DNA of 64,000 nucleotides from Castanea sativa (Eukaryota; Streptophyta; Magnoliopsida; Fagales; Fagaceae), in assembly GCF_040712315.1 (NCBI RefSeq), contig NC_134023.1:68174757-68238756 (forward strand). Direction: 5' to 3'. The first letter of the stretch is position 1; the number at the start of each line of letters is the position of its first letter. Position numbers and translations under genes: made by a program. Below the pieces are notes generated by a model that worked only from the letters and a program-made list of their open reading frames with translations, did not search any database and had not been told where the DNA came from. Positions 11,343-23,070 of this stretch are shown here, piece by piece.

Positions 11343-13808
11343 AGGGGGAAAGAGGGAGATTGGAGGGGAGTAACTCAAAATAGACTAATTTGGAGTTAAA
11401 TTTATTCTACTTTACGCTACTCTCCCTCAATTCAAATAGGCTATAAGTACGAAGAACAATGCTCTCCTCTCACATTTATGGTTGGGTCTACTATAAATGT
11501 GACCATGAATGTAAAAGGAGGAAGCACAATTTCTCCTTATTTCAAGAATACCTTAAAATTTTTCATATTTTTGGTATAATTATAATTTTGTTAACTTTAG
11601 GTAAATACACTTGTACACTAATTGAGACTCGCACTACTGGAAAAATAAAGCATCAAAATTCAAAAGTGTTTCTTGGCATCTTGAAAGAAAATAACTGGTC
11701 TCTTTATGACGTTCTGCTTCGTTGTAGAAGCAGAGAGATGGAAGACAGTTGGAAAGTAAGCAAAGGTGGTGCCATGACAAATGTCATCAATAGTGAAGGA
11801 CCATCAAAGATTTGTAGAGACTGCAAGCTTAGATCACTAGCATCTCACTAGCATCTCTGGCTACCAAAAGGTCTATGAATATATTCTGATCTTGTAATGA
11901 TATTGCACAATAGGGGTATGCAACTTTGGTTTCTTTATGATATCAGAAAGAGAAAAAGAAGAAAAAGGACACGAATAGAAAAAAAAGCTGATCAGGAAAG
12001 TGTTGTGGTTTTACTGTCGAGTCAATTTCTTCAATGGTTGAATCTGATTGAAAGGTTGAGGTCCAGTATTCAATTTGGCAAGGGTCCTCAATTTCATCTT
12101 TGGAAAAAGCTTTTGTTGTCAATGCCAAACAAATACGGTACTTGGTGGCACTGGCACAATGGGACTATAGTAGTATAGTGCGTGAAAAATATAACAATAC
12201 AATTTATCTCTCTACTTTTGAGGGACCATAAGCAAGGCTCATGAGTTGGTCCATCAAGCATGTCACAACAGGGTTTTTAAGATAACCGAATGTAAAAAGC
12301 TTGTTAGTGTTTGTTTATTTATAAATAAGTCAAATTCAAGCTTTATTTTCGATTTGTTTGTTAAACAAGTTGAGCCCAAAAATAATAAAAAAGTTGTTCA
12401 CAAACAGGCTTGTGAACATAGGGCTCGATGCAAAACAAGCCAAGCTTAGGCTTGTTTCTAAGCTTGAAAATAAGCTTGATATGGGCATGAAAAAATAGAC
12501 TTATAGATAATACACATGCCCCACTTGGGACCACTCACCCTAACTGCCGCCCTTAGTTTCATTGACTCATTACTCTTAACATCTTATTCTACACACTAAT
12601 CTTCTTTAAGAAACCTTATGTCTTATCTCTTTCAATCTTAGTTTAGTTTCTTTCTCTCAACAAACATACGTCTCTCTCTCTCTCTCTCCTTATTTGCTTG
12701 AAGCCCCTTTCTGTAATCTTGTCTCATTTGTTTCAAGCCATTCACAGTCTTCACTTACCGCCGGTGATAGAGGTAAATCTCTTCCTTGAAATTTCTTCTT
12801 TTTTTCTTTTTATAATTTTTTGATTTAGCCGCCATCCAAGTTTTTCTTGAAATCTCTAATTATTTGAAGTGTAAAATATATAAGTGAAAGACATGCAATT
12901 TTAAAAGATGATTGATAATTATGTAGACTTTTTTTTTTTTTTTTTTTTTGTGTATGTGTTCTATGTATCATGTTCATACGGATTATATTTAAGCTTAAGC
13001 TCAAGGACTTGATATTAAGCTTGAGTTTGTTTTTGATAATGAAGTTGAGTTTTGCTAAGCCCAAAATTTTGGAATTTTTTTACGAGCTTAAGTTTGAACA
13101 TAATTTGTAAACTTGGCTTGAATTTAGTACGATTAGATCGGAGAGTATCACAAGTTAGGTATGACTCCAATGAGTGGAAACTTCAATGCATTGTACCGAA
13201 TAATTTCAATAGATCTAGAGGACAGTGTTAAAACTTAAAAAAAAAAAAAAAAGACAAAAATCGAAATGTTTTCTCAGCATCCTATTGGGATTTCTAATTA
13301 TGGAAGTAAAGCAAAAGTGGTGGGATCCAACTAGTGAATCCTTATCATTGTCATATATTTGGACATGACAGGAATCCTCTTGGTACATATGCCTCAATAT
13401 TCGACTTCATTCGATTCTAGGCATTCCCTTCTTTCTCTTTCTCTTTCTTAGCCAAAATTGTATTTTAATGTATTTTCAGTCTCATAGCCAACTGAGGCAC
13501 AAAATCTAAACTAGCTTTGAGCAAACAATAGTAGCAAAGGTACTTTCACGTGTCTGTGTTTCCCTCCACACAAACAACCATAGCTCCTTGGAGGCCTTTT
13601 GTCTTCTCTCTCTCTTATATTTAATTCTTTATTTTGAGACGCTCTCTATGTATGTGGTTATTGTCAACTAGATTAAACTTAATTCAATTCAATTAAATTC
13701 ATCTACATCTTAATTGAGTCTTAATTTAACTCAACTCATCAAAAATTCAATTTGACTCTATCGAATCTTATATTGATTATATTCATAAATGAGTTTGAGA
13801 GATAAAAA
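11343..13808. other. Intergenic, no gene recognised
   Basis: Two medium open frames (11459-11851 and 11897-12178, plus strand) show no motif I recognise and lack an obvious exon structure. About 12,270-12,480 and 12,980-13,130 contain AAGCTTAAGCTC/GAGCTTGAA-type words like those of dispersed plant repeats. A CT run lies at about 12,671-12,688, a T run at about 12,929-12,949, and an A run near 13,237-13,252. I cannot assign a function. Confidence 0.4.
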
Positions 13809-13925
13809 GGTAAATAAAATTGAAGGCCACTCTACAAGTATAAGTGCTTGTGGAGTGTGAGTAATAAGACTATAAGAGCCGGAATTCAAGTCTTCAGAAG
13901 GGAGTTTCATGCACATATTCACTTA

Positions 13926-13964
13926 GTGTTAGTTTGGATACGAATGAAACTGCGTTTGGCGTTT

Positions 13965-14004
<40 letters not shown>

Positions 14005-14144
14005 CCAGCACCTCTTGTACTGTTCATGAGACATAAACAATGCATTTAAGCTTATGAACAGTGCTAAGTGCGTGAACAGTAAATTTTTTATTATTATTTT
14101 ATTATTTTCAATTTTAGCAAAATAAGTGCTATCTAAACAAACTC
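13926..14144. mobile_element. Harbinger-type MITE sharing ends with the 11.3-kb element
   Basis: Left end GTGTTAGTTTGGATACG; right end AGCAAAATAAGTGCTATC followed by TAAACAAACTC. TTA target duplication at 13923-13925 and 14145-14147. The right end closely matches that of the 11.3-kb PIF/Harbinger element (AGCAAAATAAGTTCTATCC). Contains a long T run (about 13,970-14,004) and CTGTTCATGA-type motifs. Noncoding. Confidence 0.82.
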
Positions 14145-14147
14145 TTA

Positions 14148-14911
14148 GGGCCCATTTCGTTGGAGGGGTGGAAAAGTGAGAGGATAAAAAATTATGGGAA
14201 TATGGAAAAGTGGGAGGATAGAAAATATTTTAATTTCCCTAATTTTTGTTTGGTTGAGAGTAGAAAAGTGGAAGGATGAAAAAAGTGTGTTTATATAAAT
14301 TTACGCATATATACCCTTATTAAAAAATGATGCTCAATTAAAACCAAAAAAGGGATAAACAACCAAAAAAAAAAAAAATCAATCACCTAAATTTATTAAA
14401 AAATAAAAATCATATCTAGAAAAAAAATCACATCTAAACAAAACAAAAACAATAAAAAAAAAAGAAAGCAAGAGAAAAAAAAAAGAAAAAAGAAGAAGAA
14501 GAAGAAGAAGAATATGAGCAATGGACATGTAGAAAGCCTGCCCAGTAAATCAAAAAAAAAAAAAAACAAAAAAAAAAAAGGGAAGAAGAGGCAACGTCCA
14601 ATAAATCAAAAGGAAAAAAATGGGAAGAAGAGGCAATGTCCAGGAGAAAAGAAAAATAAAAAGAAAAAAGAGCAACGTGGACAAGCCTTGCACATGGGGC
14701 ATTTTTGTCCAAAAAAATGTCTAATTTTTCCCTTCAATTTTCTCTCCATTTTGGAGAGAAAAATTTTTAGTGAGCCCGAAGAGAAAATACTTAGGTCTCA
14801 CTATTTATTTTCCTTTTTCCCCACCCAACCAAATACACTCCAAAAAGTTTCTTTCCATTTTCTCTCCAAAATTTTTCATCTACCCTATTTCACCTCCAAG
14901 CAAACACACCC
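14148..14911. mobile_element. TTA-flanked MITE-like element, 764 bp
   Basis: Left end GGGCCCATTTCGTTGGAGG and right end CACCTCCAAGCAAACACACCC are imperfect terminal inverted repeats. TTA at 14145-14147 and 14912-14914 is the target duplication; the left TTA is shared with the preceding MITE. The interior is A/G-rich low-complexity sequence that produces spurious open frames on both strands. A relative starts near 63,228. Confidence 0.82.
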
Positions 14912-15004
14912 TTAAATTAAGTTAGAGTAAAATTTCTATCTTGTATAAATAACTAAAAAAAAGGTAAAATGAATTTGAAGTTTGACAGAAATAAATAATG
15001 AATT

Positions 15005-15087
15005 TTATTAACGGATACCCTAAGAGTATTTGTTATTAAGTCATTTTAAGAAAGTTTTTATAAAAAAAGAAAAAAAAATTAATTTTT

Positions 15088-15144
<57 letters not shown>

Positions 15145-15960
15145 CTTAATAATAGTATTGTGGGGAGTAAAAGGACCCAAGCGGGCATCTGGGCCTTTGG
15201 GCTCTAACAAGGAGGGCCGATCTATTCTTGAATTAAGAATTTGTTAGTACTGCGGGTTGGCCCACATGCCGAGGGTCCGAGGATGCAGCCGAGGGCGAGT
15301 CTCTCCTCGGACAGACCCAAGAGAACTCGGGGATTTACTACGAAGGTCAAGGCAGAACTCTGAAAAGACTGTTGGTTAAGAGGGGGAAGCCGTGAACTTA
15401 CTAGATACACCGATGTTAGAAAAGTATCATGAGCCAAGGCTGTCAGCTCCACATTAAAGACTCTGCACCTACCTCCCTAGCCGCATTAATGGGGAAGTGA
15501 CCCCTAAACAGTAAGGCTGAAACTTTTGGTCACTATTCAAAGGCACTAAGGGAAGAAATATCTAGGGGGGAAGGGGTTTGAGCAACACGTTGATAAAGAG
15601 TCAGGAAATGAAGTATTTAAGGGGGGTAGTCTGTAACTAAGAAAAGATGAAGAATTGTAATCTTTAAGAGAGGAAGATAAATAATATAACAAGAGTCCTC
15701 GGCTCACGTCCGAGGAGGTCCATTAGCAATTATCATTCAATATTTACAAGTGTTTGTACTTCTTAGCCTATTGTCAAGTTCTCAGTACTTCTAACCTAGA
15801 TTTCAAGCCCACACTTTACAAATTTTATTGTTTAAGGCTCATTGGGCTTGAGCCTATAAATTTCTTTGGGTCCAGGTGCAATTGTGCACTTAAAAGTAGT
15901 ATTGAAACTTTCATAAAAATAGTTCATTAACTGATGCTCTAATAGCATCTATTAACTGGA
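15005..15960. repeat. Inverted-repeat element with a secondary insertion
   Basis: TTAACGGATACCCTAAGAG near 15,007 and, reversed, CTCTAATAGCATCTATTAAC near 15,937 look like diverged terminal inverted repeats of one element. It contains a TA microsatellite at about 15,092-15,141 and is split by the 15,161-15,896 insertion. The pairing is my inference from aligning the ends. Confidence 0.5.
15161..15896. mobile_element. Unclassified 736-bp element with perfect 8-bp target duplication
   Basis: TAGTATTG occurs at 15153-15160 and 15897-15904. The DNA between is clearly more GC-rich than its surroundings and carries repeated CTCGG/CCGAG words (for example TGCCGAGGGTCCGAGG and CCTCGGCTCACGTCCGAGG). 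No open frame with recognisable homology, no matching inverted ends, and no TG...CA ends consistent with the duplication. It resembles a dispersed noncoding family, perhaps a non-autonomous retroelement; the class is open. Confidence 0.65.
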
Positions 15961-18900
15961 TTCATAAATAATAATAAAAAAATTGAAGTTATTATTATAT
16001 TCTAAGTAATATTATCTTTTTCCCCTAAAAAAAGTAATATTATCTTATTCCCCCAAAAAAAGTAATATTATCTTACTAGGGCATGCAAAGAATCCTAGAT
16101 ATTTTGTTCAAAAGAAAAAAAGAAGAAGAAGTAATAACACAATCCTAGGAGTAGCAACTATCATGAATGGATTTTGGGTCTAAGACAACATTGGTGATGC
16201 TTAATATCATCAAATCAGGCTCAAGTTGTGGCCAGTAAGAAAAATGCATATCTCTGAAACTTGGATTTCTTTTATTTAATAGACATTGATATGGCAAAGA
16301 ATTAAGAATACAACAAACTTGGTAATCAGAATTCAGAACAGCTTCTGGCATCTATCAAAAAAGACAACATTTCATAAAAAGTAAAAAAAGAAAAAGATGA
16401 TGATGAAACGGCTGTGGATCTCTTAGACTTATAGGATATATCCCGTGAGTATAAAAGAAAAAAAAAAGTTGCAAGTAGTTGATAACAACTCATCATCATG
16501 TATGTGCATTTATTGAGAAACATAAATTCCTTTTGTGAAACAGATGAGAAAAAAAAAAAAAAAAATTCTCACACGCTATATATCTTTTTTGTTGTAGAAT
16601 ATTTTTCTATCTTGGGAGACAGAACTTGGTCAATTTATAAGCAACAGCATATAGAATAGCTAGTCCTTTTGCATTTATTTGTTTATTATTTTGGCTGAGG
16701 AATTTGGAATAGCTACTAAAAAATTGTTGGCTATGCTTTAATTTCCACTCCAATCCATCCATAATAAGATTCAGATTTCAGATAGCATATTAAGTCTTTG
16801 GCTGTGGTTAGAGACACCAATTCAGTCAATTGACCCAAAACTTAAGCCATTAAATTTGGATCTAATTTCTTCTAAAAAAAAAGAAAAGAAAAGAAAAGGG
16901 AGTTGGATATAATTATATTATATTAACCAATCTAACTATACATTTTTGTTGTTAGTTTTCAATGTTAAACTTTATTACTTAAGTAACCATACGGCTCATA
17001 TGTGAAAATTGTAACAGTTTAGACATAAAAATACTTGTTTTAGAACCGTTGGAATGTGGTAAGTTATGAATGAACAACAACAAAGGGACGTTAGTAGTAG
17101 AATCATGTGGGAAATTAATAACAATTTATCACCTCACTAGGCAATAAAAAATTGTAAAAAAATGTTGTGTATCTCGCATTACTAATTTGCTTTGCGGCTA
17201 TGGATTATATTGGTCATTATCCTTATCCACCAGCTTTATGCCTAACGTCCCATCTCTACTTTTGGGAATCAATACACCCACATAGAACATTATCAAACAT
17301 AGAAGCCTATTATTTTACAATTATCAAGTTAATCTTTTTTAGGAGTTAAATATTGGCAAATTAAATCATATATGTACTTAAAAGTGAGGTCAAAAATCCA
17401 AATGGTCGCTAATCAAGGAGTTTGCTAGGAGATTGGCCTACATAGTTTTGATTTCCAAGTAAAATAATATGTAAATTATTATACTTCTTAACCCCAATTT
17501 ACAGTTGTAATTTGTGAGATTGTTTTATAGGGGACTTTGGCACTTTGCCTACCAAAATGCCATCCAATGATGTCTTTGATACATGCTACCCAACATCTCT
17601 GCCCTTTTCTTAGGAGGGTACAGCTAATATTATTAGACAAATCAAATCAAGAATTCAAGATTGCATAATAATATTTGTACCTTTTATTTGAGGGAATAAG
17701 TATCATTTGCACGAAATCTTGTGTCCAAATATGAGACTTTGAGATTGAAAATATGCTTATCCCATAACAAAAAAAAAAATAGTAATGTTATTGTCACAAA
17801 CTATTTTATAATATTTTCATAATTTTTTGCTGTGGTAAATTTTTTATTGGTTTTCATTTGGATCCACCAATAACATCATTTTTTTTATTTACTAATAATC
17901 ACTCACCATATTAACAGTTTATAAAAACTTTTGTAAAAAAATTTGTATCTATATCATTTTAAAGGAAAAAAAAAAAGCTTATAAGATATATGAGACCAAT
18001 TATTCCTTTCTTTGTAGAATATTCTTTAATTTTATCAAAATGGTAGATTCTTACCAAAAAAAAAAAAATGGTAGATTCGTAAGCAATCAATCTTCTTTTA
18101 AGAACAAAAACTTTATTTGATTCTTTAATCGTTTTTGTGTGAGAGAGAGAGAAAGAGAGAGAACAATTAAGAAAATGCCACACTTTTTATCATGAAAACC
18201 TAACCTCATCTCATCCATTTAGAAAGGTCATAAAAAAGGTAGTGCACGCCGAGATTACTCCAATTGATGGGTTGGTATTATTAGGTGGGTGTTGGTGAGA
18301 CCTAAATATATGTTTAAAAGTACCTAGCATTAGATGATATGTTCATCACATTGGTCACATAGTGTTTTTTTTTTCCTCAAAATGATTGCAATCTCAAGTT
18401 AGATTACCTTTGCGATTGTCTGATTTTTTTCAGTTCGTAAATATATAGAAAATTATCATGGAAAGTAAAGGACATTAGTAGTTGGTGTAGTTATTGGAAA
18501 AAAGACAGCGAAATTATATAAAAGTGATATTGAGATATTATAAATTTTATTATATAGGCTCTATAAATATGTTTATTTTTAAGAATAAGACAAAAATAAT
18601 TATAACAAATTTATTTTTATTTGTTATTGATGTGACATCATTAACATTTATTGTTAAATTAGTTTGTAATTTTCTTTTCTAGTAAAATTGGCAATAATTT
18701 TATTAATTAATCAATATTCATGAGAACATTATTATTATTATTTATTTATTTTTCTTTCCATGATTAGAATTATATTTTTGAAATAAATTTTTAAGGATGT
18801 TTTTCTCTCCTCTTTCTTTCTTTAATATATATATATATATATTTTCCATCCTAGGAGCAAATAACTTGATGACTAGAAGTTTAATTTGTGAGTTCTTAGT

Positions 18901-19780
18901 TTACTTACATAAATTTATCTAGACAGAACGATGCTTGATTCTGGATTTGTAGTATACATTTTGAACACAATTCATGTGCATATATATCTCTGCAACTTAA
19001 GATGAAGAGGTATATCTAAACTTTGATCTTTATGTGTGCTCAAATTAATCTAAACTTGAAGCGACTTTTCTGGGTTTGAGATCTAATAACTATGTTAATA
19101 TGTCAATGAAAAAAATGATATAATAGTATATAGCTTAAATTAATCCATCTGCCAACTATTTGTGCTTGCTTGATTTCAAGTTTAACTAATCATTTTTTGT
19201 CTCTCTACTGTCAACTGTTGATGAAGCACACATACTTCCATCAACGTGCGATTGAGTGTATACTAGCCCACCTCACGGCAATGACCTTAGTCTTTCTTGG
19301 TCATCTCCCACAATAGATGAAATTCATATTTTATGCCATTGGTAGAGAGGCCGAGTCCATTTGATAATCCAAGTGTAAGGACACAATGCAAGTACATCTG
19401 AAAGATTTAAAAATAGGAAAAAGAAAAACATAAAGACGGTAGGGAATGGTAATAAGACGGTACGAGAATTGTTAGGTAAGATTGAATTATGAGTGTCTTA
19501 TCTCCGCTTAGACTATCTTTTGGGGTGACGAGAAAAACTTGCCCAAGCTAGAAGTACGTGATGTGGACCAAGGTGGAGATATTTTTTCATTCCTAATGAG
19601 TGATGTGGACTGAGGTGAAGATGTTTTTCTATTTCTAATGAGGTGGTTATGGCACTAATGAGAGATAGATGAAAGAGAAGGGGGGGGGGGGGGGGGGAGT
19701 GTGGTTAAAATACTGAGAAAGATAGTGAAACAAGTGTTTAGGGAATGAATGATAAAAGAATATGTATAATTTAAATTATA
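15961..19780. other. Intergenic AT-rich DNA, no gene recognised
   Basis: Contains a short triplicated unit (AGTAATATTATCTT plus a CCCC/AAAAA tail, 16,003-16,078) and a tandem pair GATGTGGAC...CTAATGAG at 19,560-19,643. A run of about 18 Gs lies at 19,680-19,697. A segment near 17,790-17,945 resembles the Mutator/hAT-like MITEs seen at 23.9 kb. None of the short open frames looks genic. Confidence 0.45.
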
Positions 19781-19781
19781 A

Positions 19782-20735
19782 GAGCAACTACATCAGTCCA
19801 TCTAAAAATTTTCGTCTATTTTACACTACCATATTTCCGAAACACCCATATTAGTTTATTTATTTTACACATCTATTCTAATTAAATAATATTATTTATT
19901 GTTTTTATTATTATTATTTATTAATACCCATTCTCTCACTCTCATCGGTTCCTTTGTTTTACATTTTTACTTTTTCAGCTCTCTCACCTGTTCCTCTCCA
20001 TCCCTCACTCTCTCCCTGACAGTCGCCTTACCTAGCTTGCTGTTGCCACCGATCCAGCTCGTAGCCTTAGCCCTCCACCGATTCAGCCTCCCTCTTTCCT
20101 TTGCCCCTCCCTCTCTCCTCCACCACTGACCCTTCGCCTCCTACCCCTAATCGACTACAGAAATGGAAGACCTGACGGCAGCAGATTGGGCGGTAGTAGT
20201 GGCAACAGATCAGGCGGCATATTCGGCTCCGTTGGGCATTTCATGTGAGTTTTCCGTTGAGTATGGTTTGGGCTGGATTTTCCGGTGAGTTTGGACTGTT
20301 TTTGGGTTGGGTTTGGACTGTTTTTAAGTTGGGTTTGTCTCGATTTTGAGTTGGATTTTCTATTTTTTTTTTTTCCGTTGATTTTGGGTTAATTTTCTGT
20401 GCTAGGTTGCGGTGTTTGGTGGTGGCACTGGGTTTGGTGGTTGGGTGGTTATTTTCTTCTACCTTCTTCTTATTCTGGTGTGTTGGGTTGTTGTAAAGGT
20501 TGGGGAAGAGAAGTAGTTTGATAGAGGAGAGAGAAAAAAAGAATAAAAAAATCTTTTACACATAAACAGTAACCATGTATATATACACAGTTATTATTCA
20601 TTTGCACAGCCGTAGTGTATATTTACATATTTCTACACAGACTGGTATAGAAGTTTTTTGAGTTAAAATGTGCAAAATTGAGCACTTTTTGCATTTTACA
20701 CACAAGGGGTGGAGTGGGATAGGATGAGCTTTTTA
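19782..20735. repeat. Probable inverted-end repeat element, about 0.95 kb
   Basis: Starts AAGAGCAACTACATCAGTCC and ends with sequence whose complement starts AAGCTCATCCTATCCCACTC, followed by GTGTGTAAAATGC. Interior is C/T-rich (about 19,970-20,120), then G/T-rich (about 20,210-20,500), with no convincing protein. Ends are weakly inverted; the call is tentative. Confidence 0.4.
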
Positions 20736-21401
20736 TAGTAAGTTCCTTGTCGGATTAAATGATAATTTACAATTTTCTAATACTTTAAGATTTTGGACAA
20801 TCAATAAATCATTATGGTATTAGATTTAAAAAAATTTCAAATGTTGGACCTCACATAATAAGGAAAGTTTAAGCCTGCACTTTAAGAAAGGGTGTTGGAT
20901 TAAATAATTAAATTTATAAATTTCTAACAATTTATACTTTTGAAATAATCAATAATATATCACGTGAAGCTTCACACAACTTAACCTATTTTTAGGCAGC
21001 TTAATTTTCATTGAAGACTGAAAAGGAAAGTATGTAATAAATTTTTATTTATTTATTTATTTTAAAGTTTACGGTGGTGATCGCAGACATAGTGGGAAAG
21101 AACAGTGACACCTCTAGATGCCAAGTTTTTGATTGAAGTATCAAAATTGATTCTTAAATACTACGAATTGCAAAGTCAAAGCATCTCATTGTCCTATAAT
21201 ATACGCAATTTGTCCGATGTAACAGTTTGATTTTGATCTTTTCCTTTCGTACAGGGAACATTTCTAATAAGATGACCCTTTGACAAATGATTTGTAACCC
21301 AATAGACAGGTCATCTCACTTATGAGAACGTAGCATAATTTAAGAATCTCACAAATACTAGCAAAAGGTTGCCTTAGTCTGATATTCATTAGGGTTACCG
21401 A

Positions 21402-21540
21402 GTTGTAGGTTCTGATTAGCTCAATTGATAAATTTTTTTGTCGTCGAATAAGAGATCTGGAATTTGAACTCTGTTTACACCAAAAACCAATTAGTCCTTT
21501 GACGTAATGATGAAGATTAAATGTCATGCAACGTTACTAG
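21402..21540 (+). mobile_element. Degenerate SINE (family of 50,438)
   Basis: GATTAGCTCAATTGATAAA and GTCGAATAAGAGATCTGG resemble pol III boxes A and B of a tRNA-derived SINE. It aligns by word order to the better preserved copy at 50,438-50,592 (TAGCTCACCTGGTAAAG, GGTTGAATAAGAGATTTGG, ACACCAAAAATTGATTGG). No clear A tail remains. Confidence 0.55.
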
Positions 21541-21578
21541 GTTGAATCACAATGCATGACTAAATAAGATTTAAAGTC

Positions 21579-21766
21579 GTAACAACGCACCCTTGGTGTA
21601 ATGGTCATTCCAGAAGTATAAGTATTGTTTGTGGTATGGAGTCAGGGGGGGGGGGGGAGGGGGCGCAAGGGCCGAGGTCTAAATCTCTAAGAAAGAACTT
21701 CACACATATACACTTAGATTAGAGTAGAGTATAATTCTATCTTGAATAAAAAAATTAAAAAAAAAG
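21579..21766 (+). mobile_element. tRNA-derived SINE with 9-bp target duplication
   Basis: Begins GTAACAACGCACCCTTGGTG, with TGGTGTAATGGTCATTCC (box A-like) and a GAGGTCTAAATCTC box-B-like motif. It ends TTCTATCTTGAATAAA plus an A-rich tail. TTTAAAGTC at 21570-21578 and 21767-21775 is the target duplication. A run of about 15 Gs interrupts the middle (21,645-21,664). The paralogous locus near 23,780 lacks it. Confidence 0.85.
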
Positions 21767-22813
21767 TTTAAAGTCAAATGAATTAAATCTACTGCGATTT
21801 ATTCATTTATTTGACTGGGTTCGATGAAATTTTCTTTTTTGGCAAGTAAATTGTAAGAACTTCATAAGGGGAACCGGGTTAATTAAGAAAATTTTTGCAA
21901 ATCTTGGAAAAAATCCTAGATATGAAAAGAGAGAAGTTGTAATAACATAGAAAGCAGCAAAAATTATTAATGCCTTTGCAAAAATAGTAAATATTTTTTT
22001 GATGGGATTTTTTTAGTAAATATGAAAACCATGATATACCAAAGATGTCTGCTATTCGCCACTAATCTTTTGTACATTTTGTTCTTTAATAGTTAATACA
22101 GCTCAACTTAGCAAATTAAAAATTTAGCCTTTTAATTTATTTTTATAAATAACATATGATATGAAGCATATTACGAATGTGACGATTACTCCACACCAAT
22201 ATATTTTTTTTGGTGTACATGCGATTCGAACATAAGTTCCTTATTCAATGATAATAGATTTTAGCTAGTTATGAAGTTGAAACCCACAATTTATTACTCT
22301 CTGTTGAGTATTTTTTGTTGCCTTTCCATGTGTCAATGTTTAGTTGTTTGGCTTTCAAATCCTTGTTCAAGTCGGCAAAGTCGAATCCACTACTCACATC
22401 ACGAAGAAAACGAAGAAGGCTAGCGATACATCTTGGGATAATGCTTGAGTCAACAAAAATGCAAAAAAAGAAGGAAGAGGTGATTTTAAAGCAAATATAG
22501 TGACATATAAATTTCAAATCAGAAAAGTGGATACCCCAAACCTAAGTGCAAGGTTTCAAATCAGAAGAAATAAACATTGGCTTGGTCCATGTTTTTGGTT
22601 TATTTATTATTATTTATTAATTTTTAAAACTATTATGATATTAATAAGTGTTTTGATAGATCCGTATATGTATATAAAAAAAAGTGTTCTCAACACACTA
22701 TAATTAGGGCTCCTTGTATTTGCTAATATAAACAAGATTTACTTCATAAATACTTAATAATCAATATATGGAACAATTGGTACATGTTCGTACAACACAA
22801 ACTTATAAAATTC

Positions 22814-22847
<34 letters not shown>

Positions 22848-23070
22848 GGAGAAGAGTTCAATTAAATTAAATCTACACAATCTGAGAGGTATGCCCTGTA
22901 CCAGTAATGCCTTTGTTAAGAACAATTTCTACTAATGCTTGAGGGCTTACAAAGTCAGAATCAGTACAAAAACCCCATGGAGAGGGTAGACTTTTTGTAT
23001 TATGTCAAAGAGCTCCACAGTTAGCTTTGGTTAAACATCACACATAACTTTCCTTCTTTTGATCGACAAA
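21767..23070. repeat. Direct duplication, copy 1
   Basis: Matches 23,783-25,800 in order and orientation, from AAAGTCAAATGAATT to GTTAAACATCACACATAAC. Both copies hold the sequence complementary to a short open frame, GFDFADLNKDLKAKQLNI (minus strand, about 22,330-22,400). An ATT trinucleotide run lies at about 22,816-22,850. No confirmed gene. Confidence 0.85.

Larger units (their letters stand above)
13826..14962 (+). mobile_element. tRNA-derived SINE split by two MITEs
   Basis: The 5' part (13826-13925) reads CCACTCTACAAGTATAAGTG and later GGAATTCAAGTCTTC (box-B-like), then CATATTCACTTA. The 3' part (14912-14962) reads TTAAATTAAG, TTTCTATCTTGTATAAA and an A-rich tail. An uninterrupted relative at 21,579-21,766 has CACTTAGATTAGAG at the break point. 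Imperfect target duplications flank it (13809-13825 and 14963-14980). The 986 bp in between are two MITEs. Confidence 0.82.

Noticed and set aside
14434..14915. Overlapping open frames on both strands (F/S-rich and K-rich)
   Set aside because: Products of A/G-rich low-complexity sequence inside a MITE.
15161..15896. Solo LTR
   Set aside because: The 8-bp duplication does not leave TG...CA ends, and LTR elements normally make 4-6 bp duplications. Class left open.
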